DNA from: Adiantum capillus-veneris
Lineage: Eukaryota; Streptophyta; Polypodiopsida; Polypodiales; Pteridaceae
Direction: 5' to 3'
Length of the DNA stretch: 64,000 nt
Assembly (NCBI GenBank): GCA_014529385.2
Contig: CM043969.1
Span: 66,660,676-66,724,675, forward strand
In this document: piece by piece, positions 11,050 to 20,250 of the stretch
Position numbering within the stretch: the stretch's first letter is position 1
How the letters are laid out: each line of letters starts with the position of its first letter
Notes under the pieces: model-generated
The model's database searches: none
What the model was told of the DNA's origin: nothing
The model's input: only the letters and a program-made list of their open reading frames with translations
Program-made: the position numbers and the translations under genes

Positions 11050-12000
11050 TTGACAAGAGCTACCTCATGCTATGCTCGAATTCTCTATACAACAAATCTA
11101 CATGACAAAACAAGCAACTAACAGTCATAGGCAAGAGATTTTCACAAACAATGTCCAACACACATAACAACACTCAAAAGTATTAGATCAAAACAATGAA
11201 CACTATAAGAGGAAACTTGGTTTAGATTAGCATGAGCATAAGACCTAAATACAAAAAGTTGCTTCTCAACCTAGTACACAATCTACATCAACCGTGAGCT
11301 TTGTTAGACTTTATCTCATGTCAATTGTTTTTAAAACCTCTAAAATTTCCACTTATACCCAGGGTGGAGCTACTTAGCTACCACCAAGTGACAAAGTAGC
11401 CTATAGGCACTCTAGGTTGCAGATCCTTCTCCTCATTAATATTGGTTGAGAATTACAAGCAATTCGAGCTTTTATTGAAGTCATATATACAAAAATTATG
11501 AGATATGTTCACGTAATAGCAAGACCTTAGGCCAAATACAAGTATTGTTTAGAGATTCGCCGTATGCCGGATCTTCATACTTTCTTGGTTGTTGCTTTGT
11601 AAGCATCCCACTAACAACAAGTGCCCACCTATGAGAGGTGGTGGGTTGCCAATGGTGGGTGCCATTTAGTTAGCTCCACCCTAGGTATAAAAGTGACATT
11701 TTAAAAGGTTTTGAGAACGCTTGACATGACATAAGGCTTTACAGAGCTCACAACTCTTGGAGATTGTGTATATTGAGCTGAGAGCACCTCCTTGTATCGA
11801 GCTCATGTGCTTTTGATCATCTAATCTAGATTTTTGATTATCTACTTATCGTTTCAACACTCCTCTTTTTAAGTTTAAGTGATATTGTGTGTTGAGATCT
11901 GCCTGTGAAAATGTCTCGCCTATAAGTGTATTTTTCTTGTTTGTTTCACATAGGTTTGTCGTATAGAGAATCCAAGCATAGCATGAGATAGCTCTCATCG
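11050..12000. repeat. long imperfect foldback (inverted repeat) structure
   Basis: Two arms of roughly 340 bp, about 11050-11390 and 11650-12000, are imperfect reverse complements with a ~260-bp loop. Clear anchors: agcatagcatgag (plus, about 11973-11985) against ctcatgctatgct (about 11064-11076), and gctccaccctaggtataa (about 11673-11690) against ttatacccagggtggagc (about 11352-11369). Each arm contains a TATA-like ggtataa. It could be a MITE or foldback transposon, or two LTR-like repeats facing each other. No coding frame of note lies inside. Confidence 0.7.
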
Positions 12001-12309
12001 AGCATATGCTCATTTTTAGAATGTATGTGTAAAAGCAGGCAACGGGCCTATCTTGTGTTGTCATAATCTATTTTTGAGTTCACCATTGCATTCCTCTTGA
12101 TTAGGAGGGCCTGTGTTCAAGTTTTTATATATGTCTAGTGAATGGTTGAGAGATTATCATCAGATTTCAACTCATCATTCTGGAAGGACCCAATTGTAGG
12201 TAGCATTTAGCGATAGGACTTGATTTGAAGGCTGAATTGCTCTCTCCCCATCATCTCTAGGAGTTGTTAGCAGTTTCCATGCCCTAGCCATGTGAACTAA
12301 ACCCTCAGA
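12001..12309. other. no gene seen
   Basis: Non-coding spacer. Nothing recognised on either strand. Confidence 0.4.
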
Positions 12310-12745
12310 TTGACAAAGTATGTTGCTCATTGTACTTACTATTTGTTGGCGGCATATACATCAACATTAGCACCATTGTCACGGATGGAGTCACCTAAAC
12401 TAGTAGGAAAGAATTCACCACATGCATATTGTGCCTACATATTATATCTTCTCGCACATTCTCGTATTCATCCAACATTTCGTGTAGATCAATTACATAA
12501 ACATCTTGGCTTTGAAGATAATGTTGTCAACATGGGTGTGTTAATGGAACATGGAACCACTCATCAAGGGAAAAGATAAACTTGAGCAAGTTTTAACTTG
12601 GCAAAACATTAGTGTTTTCAAGAAGACATTTCCCATTTTTGTTACCAAGGAAGAAACACTTCCATATGGGGATAGTAGGGTCAAGATAAAGCTCCTACGA
12701 GCAAGGGGGTCTAACATGGAACAAGGCTCTAATGCTAGGCTCTAG
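12310..12745 (+). mobile_element. possible Ty3/gypsy pol 3'-end fossil
   Basis: Two short frames carry IHPTFRVDQLHKHLG and, further on, KLEQVLTWQ and KKTFPIFVTKEETLPYG. In plant Ty3/gypsy elements the end of pol reads similarly: HPVFHVSxLKKxxG, then a chromo-like stretch with W and FPxFxLEDK. Spacing and order agree, but identity is low and no LTR or polypurine tract was found nearby. Old fossil with several breaks, tentative. Confidence 0.4.
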
Positions 12746-12987
12746 AAATATGCCTTGCATGAGCAAGGGGACTATATATGGAGGTGTGTAGTAGGTATAT
12801 AAGCAGATGGTTGGATGGTTTTCCATATGCTTGTATTCATCCATCTCTACACTTTTAGTAATTGCTATCTGATTGTAGCTCTACTCATCATGGACTACTT
12901 GCTTGATTTGCCTCTTGTTGATGATCTACTCCAAGGTCTCTAGCTTAATTGCATGATTCGTCCTTATTTGTTTCATTATGCATTATG

Positions 12988-12989
<2 letters not shown>
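12746..12989. other. no gene seen
   Basis: Non-coding. A TATA-like string (tatataagcag) is near 12797. Confidence 0.35.

Positions 12990-13039
<50 letters not shown>
12990..13039. repeat. (CT)n microsatellite
   Basis: About 25 uninterrupted CT units. Confidence 0.95.
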
Positions 13040-13043
<4 letters not shown>

Positions 13044-13130
13044 TACAGATCTTGAGTTCAACTCTCCTCGTCAAATAGATCTTTAAGGTCTCTTGGGATA
13101 GTTTCCTACGACTTTAAAATTCTCTTCTTC

Positions 13131-13281
13131 TCTCTCTCTCAGCTTTCTTGGCGGCAGGCCTGCAACTTATATCACTTACTGAAGTTCCTAGGCTTCGCAC
13201 CCTCATTTGGGCCATTGTAAAGTCACTTTGTACCTAGGGCCAGGCATGTCTATGTAGGTTCAATGAGCAAGTCACAAGCGT

Positions 13282-13325
<44 letters not shown>

Positions 13326-13387
13326 CAACAATGGCCCAAATGAGGGTGCAAAGCGTAGTCTCAAGTTGCAGGCCTACCACCAAGAAA

Positions 13388-13457
<70 letters not shown>

Positions 13458-13482
13458 TCAAGTTGCAGGCCTGCCACCAAGA
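13131..13482. repeat. inverted repeat with CT and GA arrays
   Basis: Arm 1 (13131-13217) reads CT run, then ctttcttggcggcaggcctg, then the block ending tttgggccattg. Arm 2 (13329-13400) is its reverse complement in the same order and ends in a GA run. The block 13196-13217 matches 13329-13350 exactly over 21 bases. A (CT)n tract (about 13283-13323) sits in the loop and a long (GA)n tract (about 13391-13456) follows arm 2. A third copy of the 26-bp block aagttgcaggcctgcc... occurs directly after the GA tract (13459-13484). Confidence 0.8.
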
Positions 13483-13499
13483 AAGTCTCAAGTTGCTCT

Positions 13500-14249
13500 A
13501 AGATCAAGCCTAGTTATTTAATGAGCGGGTTTGCTCTAAGATCAAGCCAAGGGATCATCAAGTTGAGCGTCTTCGCTCTAAGGATCTTACGAAGGGAAGG
13601 TAATTTCCCAAGTTCACCAGAACTCTAACACAGCTTAAGAATTATGTACACCTTTGGGTACATGGATAACACACGAAGATGCAGACCTATGCCAAGGAAC
13701 TGGACGAGAGTTTGTTATACTCTCTTGAGCGCCTTTTTATGCGCAAGGATATTCCGACACAAGAATCTCTATTTGAGATGTGTTCGGTAGAAGGATTCTC
13801 TACAGAGAAGAGGTTTTCTGATGGTCGTTGATTATTGAGTATGCTATGTGCTTTTATTATTACAGTAGCAACTTTTGGTTGCGGTATATGTTTCTCCATG
13901 AGCAGGTCAAGTAGCATTTACACGCTGCTGGAATAAATTTGAACTATTATGTTCGTAAGAGTAAAATTCGCCAACCATTTTAAAATGGTAAGAATTACCT
14001 TAACCACATATAGGAGCACATCCTCGAGATCCAAAGCGGGTTCACCATTAAGTGGGCCAAGTTTGAACTTATGTTCACAGAATGATATGGCTAGAATTTT
14101 ATCTGCCTAAGATTTTGCGAGGAGTCCTAGATGCTTGCAAAGATGGCGTCTACAAGGAAGAGACGCTAATGGGCGTCAGGAAAACATTGTTGGTGATAAT
14201 AACTTGAAGGAGGAAAAGATTGGAAGGAAGTGCCACCGTGCACAAGGAA
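13500..14249. other. no gene recognised
   Basis: Repetitive-looking text (gctctaagatcaagcc occurs twice near 13496 and 13533), no supported gene. Confidence 0.4.
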
Positions 14250-14790
14250 TCTTCGGACTGGAACCATTCGCCTACGTTGAGCGATGGCCCGAAACAAGAA
14301 CCTTCTTTAAGGTGATCGCAAACTTTGTTTGTGAAAGAAAGACATCGAGCTTAATGCTCTATGACTTGAGCATTCCCTATGTGGGAGGACACAAGAGGTT
14401 TAATACCCTCTGGACTAACAACGCAGGATTATGTGCAAGGACAGATACCTAGATTGATTTCTAGGAAGATTATTCTTCTCGAATTTGAGAAGACGTAATC
14501 AAGTTAACAGAGTCTCGGATAATGAAACTTTGGATCAGAACAATTGGCCTACCCAGAGCAAAGGCCCGGAATAAGAACTTATTTTGGTAAGGTGGCACAC
14601 TTTGTCTGCCACAGGAAGATTCACATGAGCTTAATGCTCTCGACATGCCCTATGCGGGAGGACACAAGAGGTTTAATATCCTCAGGACTAATAGCGCAAG
14701 GTTATACGCAAGGACATAGACCTAAATTGATTTTTAGGAGGATGATTCTTTCCGGGATTGAGAAGGTTGAATTGAGTTAACAGATTCTCA
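14250..14790 (+). repeat. diverged ~280-bp tandem duplication
   Basis: Two units of roughly 270-280 bp (about 14250-14520 and 14530-14790) share ggcccgga/gaaacaagaac, gagcttaatgctct, gggaggacacaagaggttta and the end gagttaacag. They have diverged by substitutions and small indels. The open frames in the two units are not the same frame, so this is not evidence for a protein. Confidence 0.7.
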
Positions 14791-15480
14791 GAAAGACGTG
14801 AATGACGAGTTCTTACATGGCTCATAAGTTTGATGAATGGTGAAGGATATCCTCGAGGTACTAGAGGAAGGACATGAACCGATAAGGTAAGTATTGAATT
14901 CTTGAATTTTGTTTAATTTAATTTTTAAAGTTCTCTTTTGAGAAAGGACTAGCTCAACTCACCATTGAGTAAGATTTGGAATCTTTCCAGTTTCTCCCCG
15001 GAAGTTCAGTTGGACCTCTACACTTGAGGACAACTGTTTATAAGTGAGAGGGATGAAACTAATTTGACTATTTTGTTTCTAATTTCTATTTTCTAGAATT
15101 AGGACTTTAATAAGAAATGTGCACAAGTTAACTAATAAGTTAAGGAATCACAGATCTGTAAGAAAAGCCATCAAGAAACAGACGACTCTGGTGTGTCATA
15201 TGATGGGTGACAAGAAGCATCGTGAAGGAGTTGGCCAGTTAGTTCGGTGGGAGAAGACCAGGTAATGGTGGTCCCTGATGAGTCACAAGATGGGTGATAG
15301 GTTCATCAGTAAGGGGATACACTACGGGTCTAAGGAGGAAATCCGAACTGAGTAAGAAAATACGCGTAAGAACGCAAGCACAAGAATAAAGATGGGTTCA
15401 ATGAAGCTTTTTACAAAAAGCAAGAACACTCGCGGGAGGGCAGATGCTTTCCCACGAGGAGTCTGTGTCTGCATTGCATC
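14791..15480. other. no gene recognised
   Basis: Non-coding, unrecognised. Contains an A/T-rich stretch near 14910-14940. Confidence 0.4.
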
Positions 15481-15976
15481 TGTGTCGTGTCCTGCACCCG
15501 GGGACGCCTGGAATGTGTCCGTGTAGCATTGTTTTCACTAACGGAGTGAGTTTTTAAAGTTTGAACAGATTCACACTTTATTTTATAAAGTGACCGGTCA
15601 CTTAAATGACCGGCCTCTTTATTAATAAAATAAAGCAGCCACTTAGAAGATAAAGCAACAAAACTAGCCAGCGAATTCTCTCTCCCTATTTCGGGTAGAA
15701 CAGCGCCACAAAAATTAAAAAAAAACCGGCCGCGATCTCTACGCGAGCAGTTATTCGTGCCGTGGCTAGGGAGCTATAAAAGCACCACATGCCCTCACTC
15801 ACGGGAGGTACCAACGTCAGCAAGAGAAGACTCTGCCGCAAGAGTCGCGAGACTACAAAGCACGGAAGTCGCTTTTCCCGCGCAAGAGTGACAGGTATCT
15901 ATTGTGGATTCATCATACGAATTGTTGTCGCGTGTTTGTGTGGTTTGTTTTGCAAGAATCTCCCGTCTTACGAGAA

Positions 15977-16174
15977 GGCCCTTCACGGGAAGTACGGCTT
16001 CACGCCTAAGTCCCTTACGAGAAAGTACGGCTTCACGCCTAAGGCCCTTTACGGGAAGTACGGCTTCATGCCTAAGTCCCTTACAGGAAAGTACGGCTTC
16101 ACGCCTAAGTCCCTTATGGGAAAGTACGGCTTCACGCCTAAGTCCCTTACGGGAAAGTACGGCTTCGCACCTAA
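15977..16174 (+). repeat. 33-bp minisatellite, six units
   Basis: Six consecutive 33-bp units, core ggaaagtacggcttcacgcc, with few differences between units. A degenerate seventh follows to about 16223. Because 33 is a multiple of three, two plus frames stay open: one reads K-S-L-T-G-K-Y-G-F-T-P repeats, the other S-T-A-S-R-L-S-P-L-R-E repeats. The ATG of the first frame (15789) lies only about 8 bp after the TATA box, upstream of where transcription would start, so I do not call it a protein gene. Confidence 0.85.
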
Positions 16175-16304
16175 GTCCCTTGTGCCCAAGCCCTTTACGA
16201 GAAAGAACGACCTTCGGGTCTAAGACTATAGAACGGAGGGGTTTCCTCGGGTTCTTGTGCTTGTAAAAAGATTCTCCCTAATAAAGAATTCTCTTTAAGG
16301 GGGG

Positions 16305-16326
16305 GGACCAGCCTATCTGCTGGTCC
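16305..16326 (+). other. perfect hairpin, 8-bp stem
   Basis: GGACCAGC, loop ctatct, GCTGGTCC. Confidence 0.85.
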
Positions 16327-16589
16327 AAGAACTGTGTCGATCTTCTCACTCTCTCTCCCTTCTCTCATGTTCCCAAAGAATGATAATTTTCAGATTTTCT
16401 AAGTGCTCGTGTACGCTCCCGTTTTGTGACACTCCAGAGTCATGAGGTACGAGGACCCTCCTCCTTTTCTCTTCCACAGACAACAGAGAGAGAAAACCCT
16501 TTCCTTTCCCCCTCCCCAAGGGCAAAGGGGGCCCTTGGGGAAGAGGGCTAACCTAGCACCCCTGTGCCAGCCCTAATCATATCCAAATG

Positions 16590-17477
16590 GCATTAAGGAA
16601 AACTTTTGCTGCTGCCCTAACCCAGCACACCCCCACCACCTATATCAAAGCAGTCACCATGGGAGATGTACCTACTGCAGGAGATAAAGAAACTTCAAAG
16701 TGAGGTAACCTCTATTAAACGAGAACTCGCCACAAAGGATCAGCAGATAACAGACTTACAAACTAAACTACAAGAGGCAGAAACAGTACAACAAGAAGTC
16801 TTTAACAATACCATGGAGAATACTGCACAAGAACATGGAGAGACGGCTACATCGCAGGTAAAATCTCAGAATTTTGCAAAAGAAGTCTTGTCCATTATTC
16901 ATGAGAAGAAGATAGTATAAAAAAGTGCAAAAATACACCAGAGTGGGTGGACTCCTTGAGGGATGGGAGAAGCCTGGCCAGGATGAAGAACACAATCCAG
17001 ATGAAGAATATTCTATAGCAACAGATGTCTTAAGGAAAAGACTGTCCAAGGCAGTAATGAGTGTGGAGGTTAAAGGCAAGCAGGCCAAAATTTCTTATTT
17101 TGATATGAAAGAAAAGATAGCAGTCATGAGACAAACAAAATCACTAAAAGGTACTTCAGTGTGGATCTCAGATGAACTCACCCCCCTTCAGCCAAAGTCA
17201 GAAGAATGGGAAGTGGGCAGCATACAGAAGAGGAGAAGCTGTGATACAAGACTTTCTCACCAAAGTACCACCAACCTAGACTATTGATCAAGGCATCATG
17301 ATTGTATATCTCATTTTGTTCGCACACTATGGATGATACATGTTTGTAACAGTAAGCTCATGACCATGGAGCTCAGAGCTATTGGGTGTCTAGATTTTTC
17401 CTTTTATGATGTGGAAACACTAAATAAATGTACTCGATTGGTTCCATAGGTCAATTTTGGCCTCCAGCGGACGTTAA

Positions 17478-17481
<4 letters not shown>
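16590..17481 (+). mobile_element. ORF1-only LINE-like (HAL1-like) element
   Basis: The unit encodes an L1-type ORF1 protein but no endonuclease or reverse transcriptase. It ends in a 3' tail shared with LINE-B: catagg, stem-loop AGGTCA-attt-TGGCCT (17448-17463), gacgttaata, then (CT)n. The rest of its sequence differs from LINE-B. Between the ORF1 frame (ending 17287) and the tail there are only about 160 bp, so no ORF2 was deleted recently unless cleanly. It probably depends on a LINE's enzymes in trans, as mammalian HAL1 and SINEs do. The 5' edge is uncertain (an ATG occurs near 16587). Confidence 0.6.
16666..17287 (+). pseudogene. L1-type ORF1 protein (nucleic-acid chaperone-like), frameshifted
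   Basis: The first frame (16666-16920) starts in a coiled coil, LQSEVTSIKRELATKDQQI, with heptad hydrophobics. After a frame change near 16920 the second frame (to 17287) continues with LRKRLSKAVMSVEVKGKQ and KSLKGTSVWISDELTPLQ. The latter corresponds to FLKKRPTLKKTGIFLGDDL in LINE-B ORF1: the RRM-to-CTD part of L1-type ORF1p, which binds the element RNA. Total length, about 200 residues, is shorter than LINE-B ORF1 (277). One frameshift is visible, so it is not functional as it stands. Assignment to the ORF1 class rests on this local resemblance. Confidence 0.55.

Positions 17482-17549
<68 letters not shown>
17482..17549. repeat. (CT)n tract, left of solo LTR
   Basis: About 34 CT units, directly after the tail of the ORF1-only element. 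Its last five bases (ctctc) are the left target-site copy of the solo LTR. Confidence 0.95.
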
Positions 17550-17553
<4 letters not shown>

Positions 17554-19027
17554 ACGAGGACGTGGCAGTTATTAACCATGTCACAGAGATGTGGCAACTG
17601 CTAACCTTGGTTGTTGGTTTCTTTCCAATGGGGTTTATTTTATTTGTTTTGAGACCCTCTTTTTGAAGTAGCAAATGGTCGGACATTGTATGGCCAATGT
17701 GAACGGTAGATTCACTCGCAGACGGGAAGTGGTCGGCACTGGAATTCGTATGGTAAGAGGATGTCTAGGCTCAGAGCAAGATCATATAGGTCCCCCCGTC
17801 GCACTTAGCAAGTTGGTGGATACTAGGAAGTGAACTCAATTAAGGCGTAAAGTCAAGGTGGGACTTCCAACAAAAAGTATCCGACAGTTGGGCCACATTG
17901 CACTTTTGGATGCGGTCCCAATGAGGATAGATGGTCAGAAGACCAGTGGGAGTCCAACGGAAGCATCTCCTAAAATTTAGGGAACTGCTATTTTGGGCCG
18001 TGAAATGTGTTCGCGTCATTACCTCCGGTATGACTAGGGGAACATTTTATAACTCTGCCGCGAAGTCAACTGGGCAACCGGTCAGGATATTTTTAAGCGG
18101 CAAACCCGAAACGGGAAAATGCTTGAAAATGCGCCAAGTGTCACATTTTGGTGAACTTTCCTCTTGCAGAAAAATGGGCGCTGATTTTTAAGCTGGGAGA
18201 AGCCTCATTTGCAAGCTGTCACAGGTTAAGAGCTATGGAGTGCTTTCTTTCCCTCTCATGTACAGTGTGGTGCTAGGAGTGATGCCCTGCACACTACACA
18301 CTGCTCTCTCTCTCCCCTACGTGCAGTTATGTTATGCCCCACAAGAGGGCTACTCATTTGACTGATGTACAGTTGTGAGGGTTCATGCTTTTTTGCTGAG
18401 GCAAGAGCCTCCTTGAGTAGGAACACGGGTAGCTAATTGCTGCTCCAAAGCAGGCACTGGTGAGGGTCATAACCTCACCGTACAGGTGCAAAATCAGCGC
18501 TGTGTATGCGCTGTAAATTCACTGTTTTTCAGCCATACGGACGCCAGGATCATTGGGAATCGTGCCCCACTGGCAAAGGACAGTTAGGGGACTGTTTGGG
18601 GCTGAAAACAGGGCAAAAACCAGTAAATACAGCGTGCTGAATTTACTATTTTTGGACAGGAATCACAGGGTATACGACAGTGCAAGCGAGTTCCAGCAGG
18701 GGAATTGGTTTCGCGCAAGTTTTGGGGCTGTTATGCTGCCGAAATTTGGCCAAATCAAATGGTATCTAGGTGGATACACGTGAAGGATTCCCAGGACCTT
18801 ACTTTGTAATTTACCCTCCTAAAGAATAAAGAAATACCGAAAGGGGTGCCAATTTTGGGGCCTACAGGTTGTCGGCGTCTGCTCGGAGCATTCTAGCTTC
18901 CGAGCCGTGTGTGTATTCAAGTGTTAACTCCCGTCGCAGGTTCTCTTTGCAAAGTGCTCTGTGTATGTGTATAAAGTAAAGAATTTCGGGTGAAAGCCAA
19001 CGCCTACCGCCCTACGGGCCGGTTTCA
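17550..19027 (+). mobile_element. solo LTR, Ty3/gypsy family 1 (1.48 kb)
   Basis: Starts TGTCACGAGGACGTGGCAG and ends ccgccctacgggccggtttca. It aligns along its length with the two LTRs of the gypsy element at 45292-49913 (reverse orientation there). Flanked by ctctc on both sides (17545-17549 and 19028-19032), it sits inside a (CT)n tract with no internal region: a solo LTR left by LTR-LTR recombination. The block aataaagaaataccgaaagg near 18825 probably carries its poly(A) signal. High identity to the other copies makes it fairly young. Confidence 0.85.
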
Positions 19028-19881
19028 CTCTCTCTCTCGGAGGACGGTTTTGTGACGAGACCTAGATACATGGACACCCACTTGTCTCATGGGATACGAT
19101 GTGCTATTGTCCAGATACGCACATCTTCACACCAGCTGCGGTGCGGATCGAGACTGGGAGTACAGCAGAGTACCAACAGAGGCTAGGACATGTCTCCTAT
19201 GTGACCTGGAGCCTGAGACAGAGTTGCACTACACATGCCACTACCCCGTCTACTACGAGATACGCGGCCGCTTCCACTACTTGTTCAGAGAGGGCTTCAG
19301 ACCACTCTCCAGAGTCATGCGGTACGAGGATCAAAGATGCTTGGGTCTGTTTTTGCTCGAGCTGTGCAAACACAGAGAGAGCCTAATGAGAGGAGAGGTC
19401 AGCCAGTCTCAAAGACGGATCACAGACTTCTTTAGAGCAGACACTGGACACCCGGAGGAGCTACTACCACAAGAGAGCTCGCTGCCTCACACTGAAGGCA
19501 CACTGATTGACCAAGCTATCGAGCTAGGGAGATCTAGACGCCCACGACTGCAGAGGACTCACAGCAGCGACGGAGGTTGCATAAGAGGATTCGGATCACT
19601 TTGGCCCAGCATGCACGACGCCCGGTCAGGCTATTGACCATGGAGGAGATTGATGAGATCCGCCAGCAACCGATGCTGGATCTTTTGTGATCCGTGATTT
19701 AGCTATCCCACCTATCTGCTTAGATCACACCTAGCTGTTTCAAATTCCATAGCATTTTATTCTATCATTTTATTTTGTCATTTTTGTTACTCTGACTTTG
19801 TATCAGATCCACCACATTGTAACTTTTTGGTCTCATAGGTCATTCTGGCCTTCTGAAGACGTTAATATAACATTTCATTTC

Positions 19882-19884
<3 letters not shown>
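19028..19884 (+). mobile_element. LINE-B1, 5'-truncated
   Basis: Begins immediately after ctctctctctcgg and matches the last fifth of LINE-B ORF2 plus the 3' UTR. The coding part (about 19041-19690) includes the C-terminal cysteine-histidine motif CLLCDLEPETELHYTCHYPVYY and ends near MLDLL-stop; a frameshift lies near 19580-19640. The 3' UTR holds the stem-loop AGGTCA-ttc-TGGCCT (19837-19851) and ends catttcatttc before (CT)n. Confidence 0.9.

Positions 19885-19945
<61 letters not shown>
19885..19945. repeat. (CT)n tract between LINE-B1 and B1b
   Basis: About 30 CT units. Confidence 0.95.
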
Positions 19946-19947
<2 letters not shown>

Positions 19948-20101
19948 AAGATTGCATAGTATTTTATTTTTTGTCATTCTGTCATTTTGTCATCTTGTTA
20001 CTCTGACTTTGTATCAGATCCACCACATTGTAACTTTCTGGTCTCATAGGTCACTTTGGCCTTTTGAAGACGTTAATAAAACATTTCATTTCATTTCATC
20101 A
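19946..20101 (+). mobile_element. LINE-B1b, 3'-UTR-only copy
   Basis: A very short 5'-truncated copy. It starts at attgcatagtattttatttt in the 3' UTR directly after (CT)n, carries the stem-loop AGGTCA-ctt-TGGCCT (20048-20062), and ends catttcatttcatttcatc before another CT run (20102-20114). Confidence 0.85.
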
Positions 20102-20250
20102 TCTCTCTCTCTCTTTTTGGAAAAATCAGGGCTGTATATTACTGAGTATAATATAATCTCCAACGGATGCCAAAATAGCCTGTCACGTGGGGTGTACAAG
20201 CTGAATGTAAGGGTGAGAGCCACTATAGTGACAACACGACTAGTACAATC

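Larger units (their letters stand above)
15481..16400 (+). promoter_or_regulatory. promoter-like unit with TATA box, poly(A) signal and repeat array
   Basis: A TATA box, ctataaaag, lies at 15774-15782. A perfect inverted motif, accggtcacttaaatgaccgg, sits near 15590-15612. After an array of six 33-bp units (15977-16174) comes an AATAAA signal (about 16279-16284), and after that a perfect 8-bp-stem hairpin (16305-16326). TATA, transcribed repeats, poly(A) signal and hairpin in this order resemble an LTR (U3-R-U5) or a small non-coding transcription unit. I could not define LTR edges. Confidence 0.4.

Noticed and set aside
13234-13628. Arg-Glu and Ser-Leu repeat proteins on both strands
   Set aside because: They are plain translations of CT/GA microsatellites. 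The same applies near 25.5-25.9, 30.7, 36.4, 38.0 and 58.3 kb.
14135-14780. Duplicated gene encoding similar proteins
   Set aside because: The two repeat units are open in different frames and the shared DNA does not give a shared protein.
15789-16223. 144-residue frame with six 11-residue repeats as a protein gene
   Set aside because: The ATG is about 8 bp from the TATA box, upstream of a likely transcription start, and a second frame is equally open because the unit is 33 bp.
16427-16455. A LINE-B ORF2 fragment at the start of the ORF1-only element
   Set aside because: agtcatgaggtacgagga resembles agtcatgcggtacgagga in LINE-B, but the match is only about 25 bases and nothing around it aligns.
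17482-17549. CRISPR or other spaced repeat array
   Set aside because: CT tracts are uninterrupted microsatellites without spacers, and the genome is eukaryotic.
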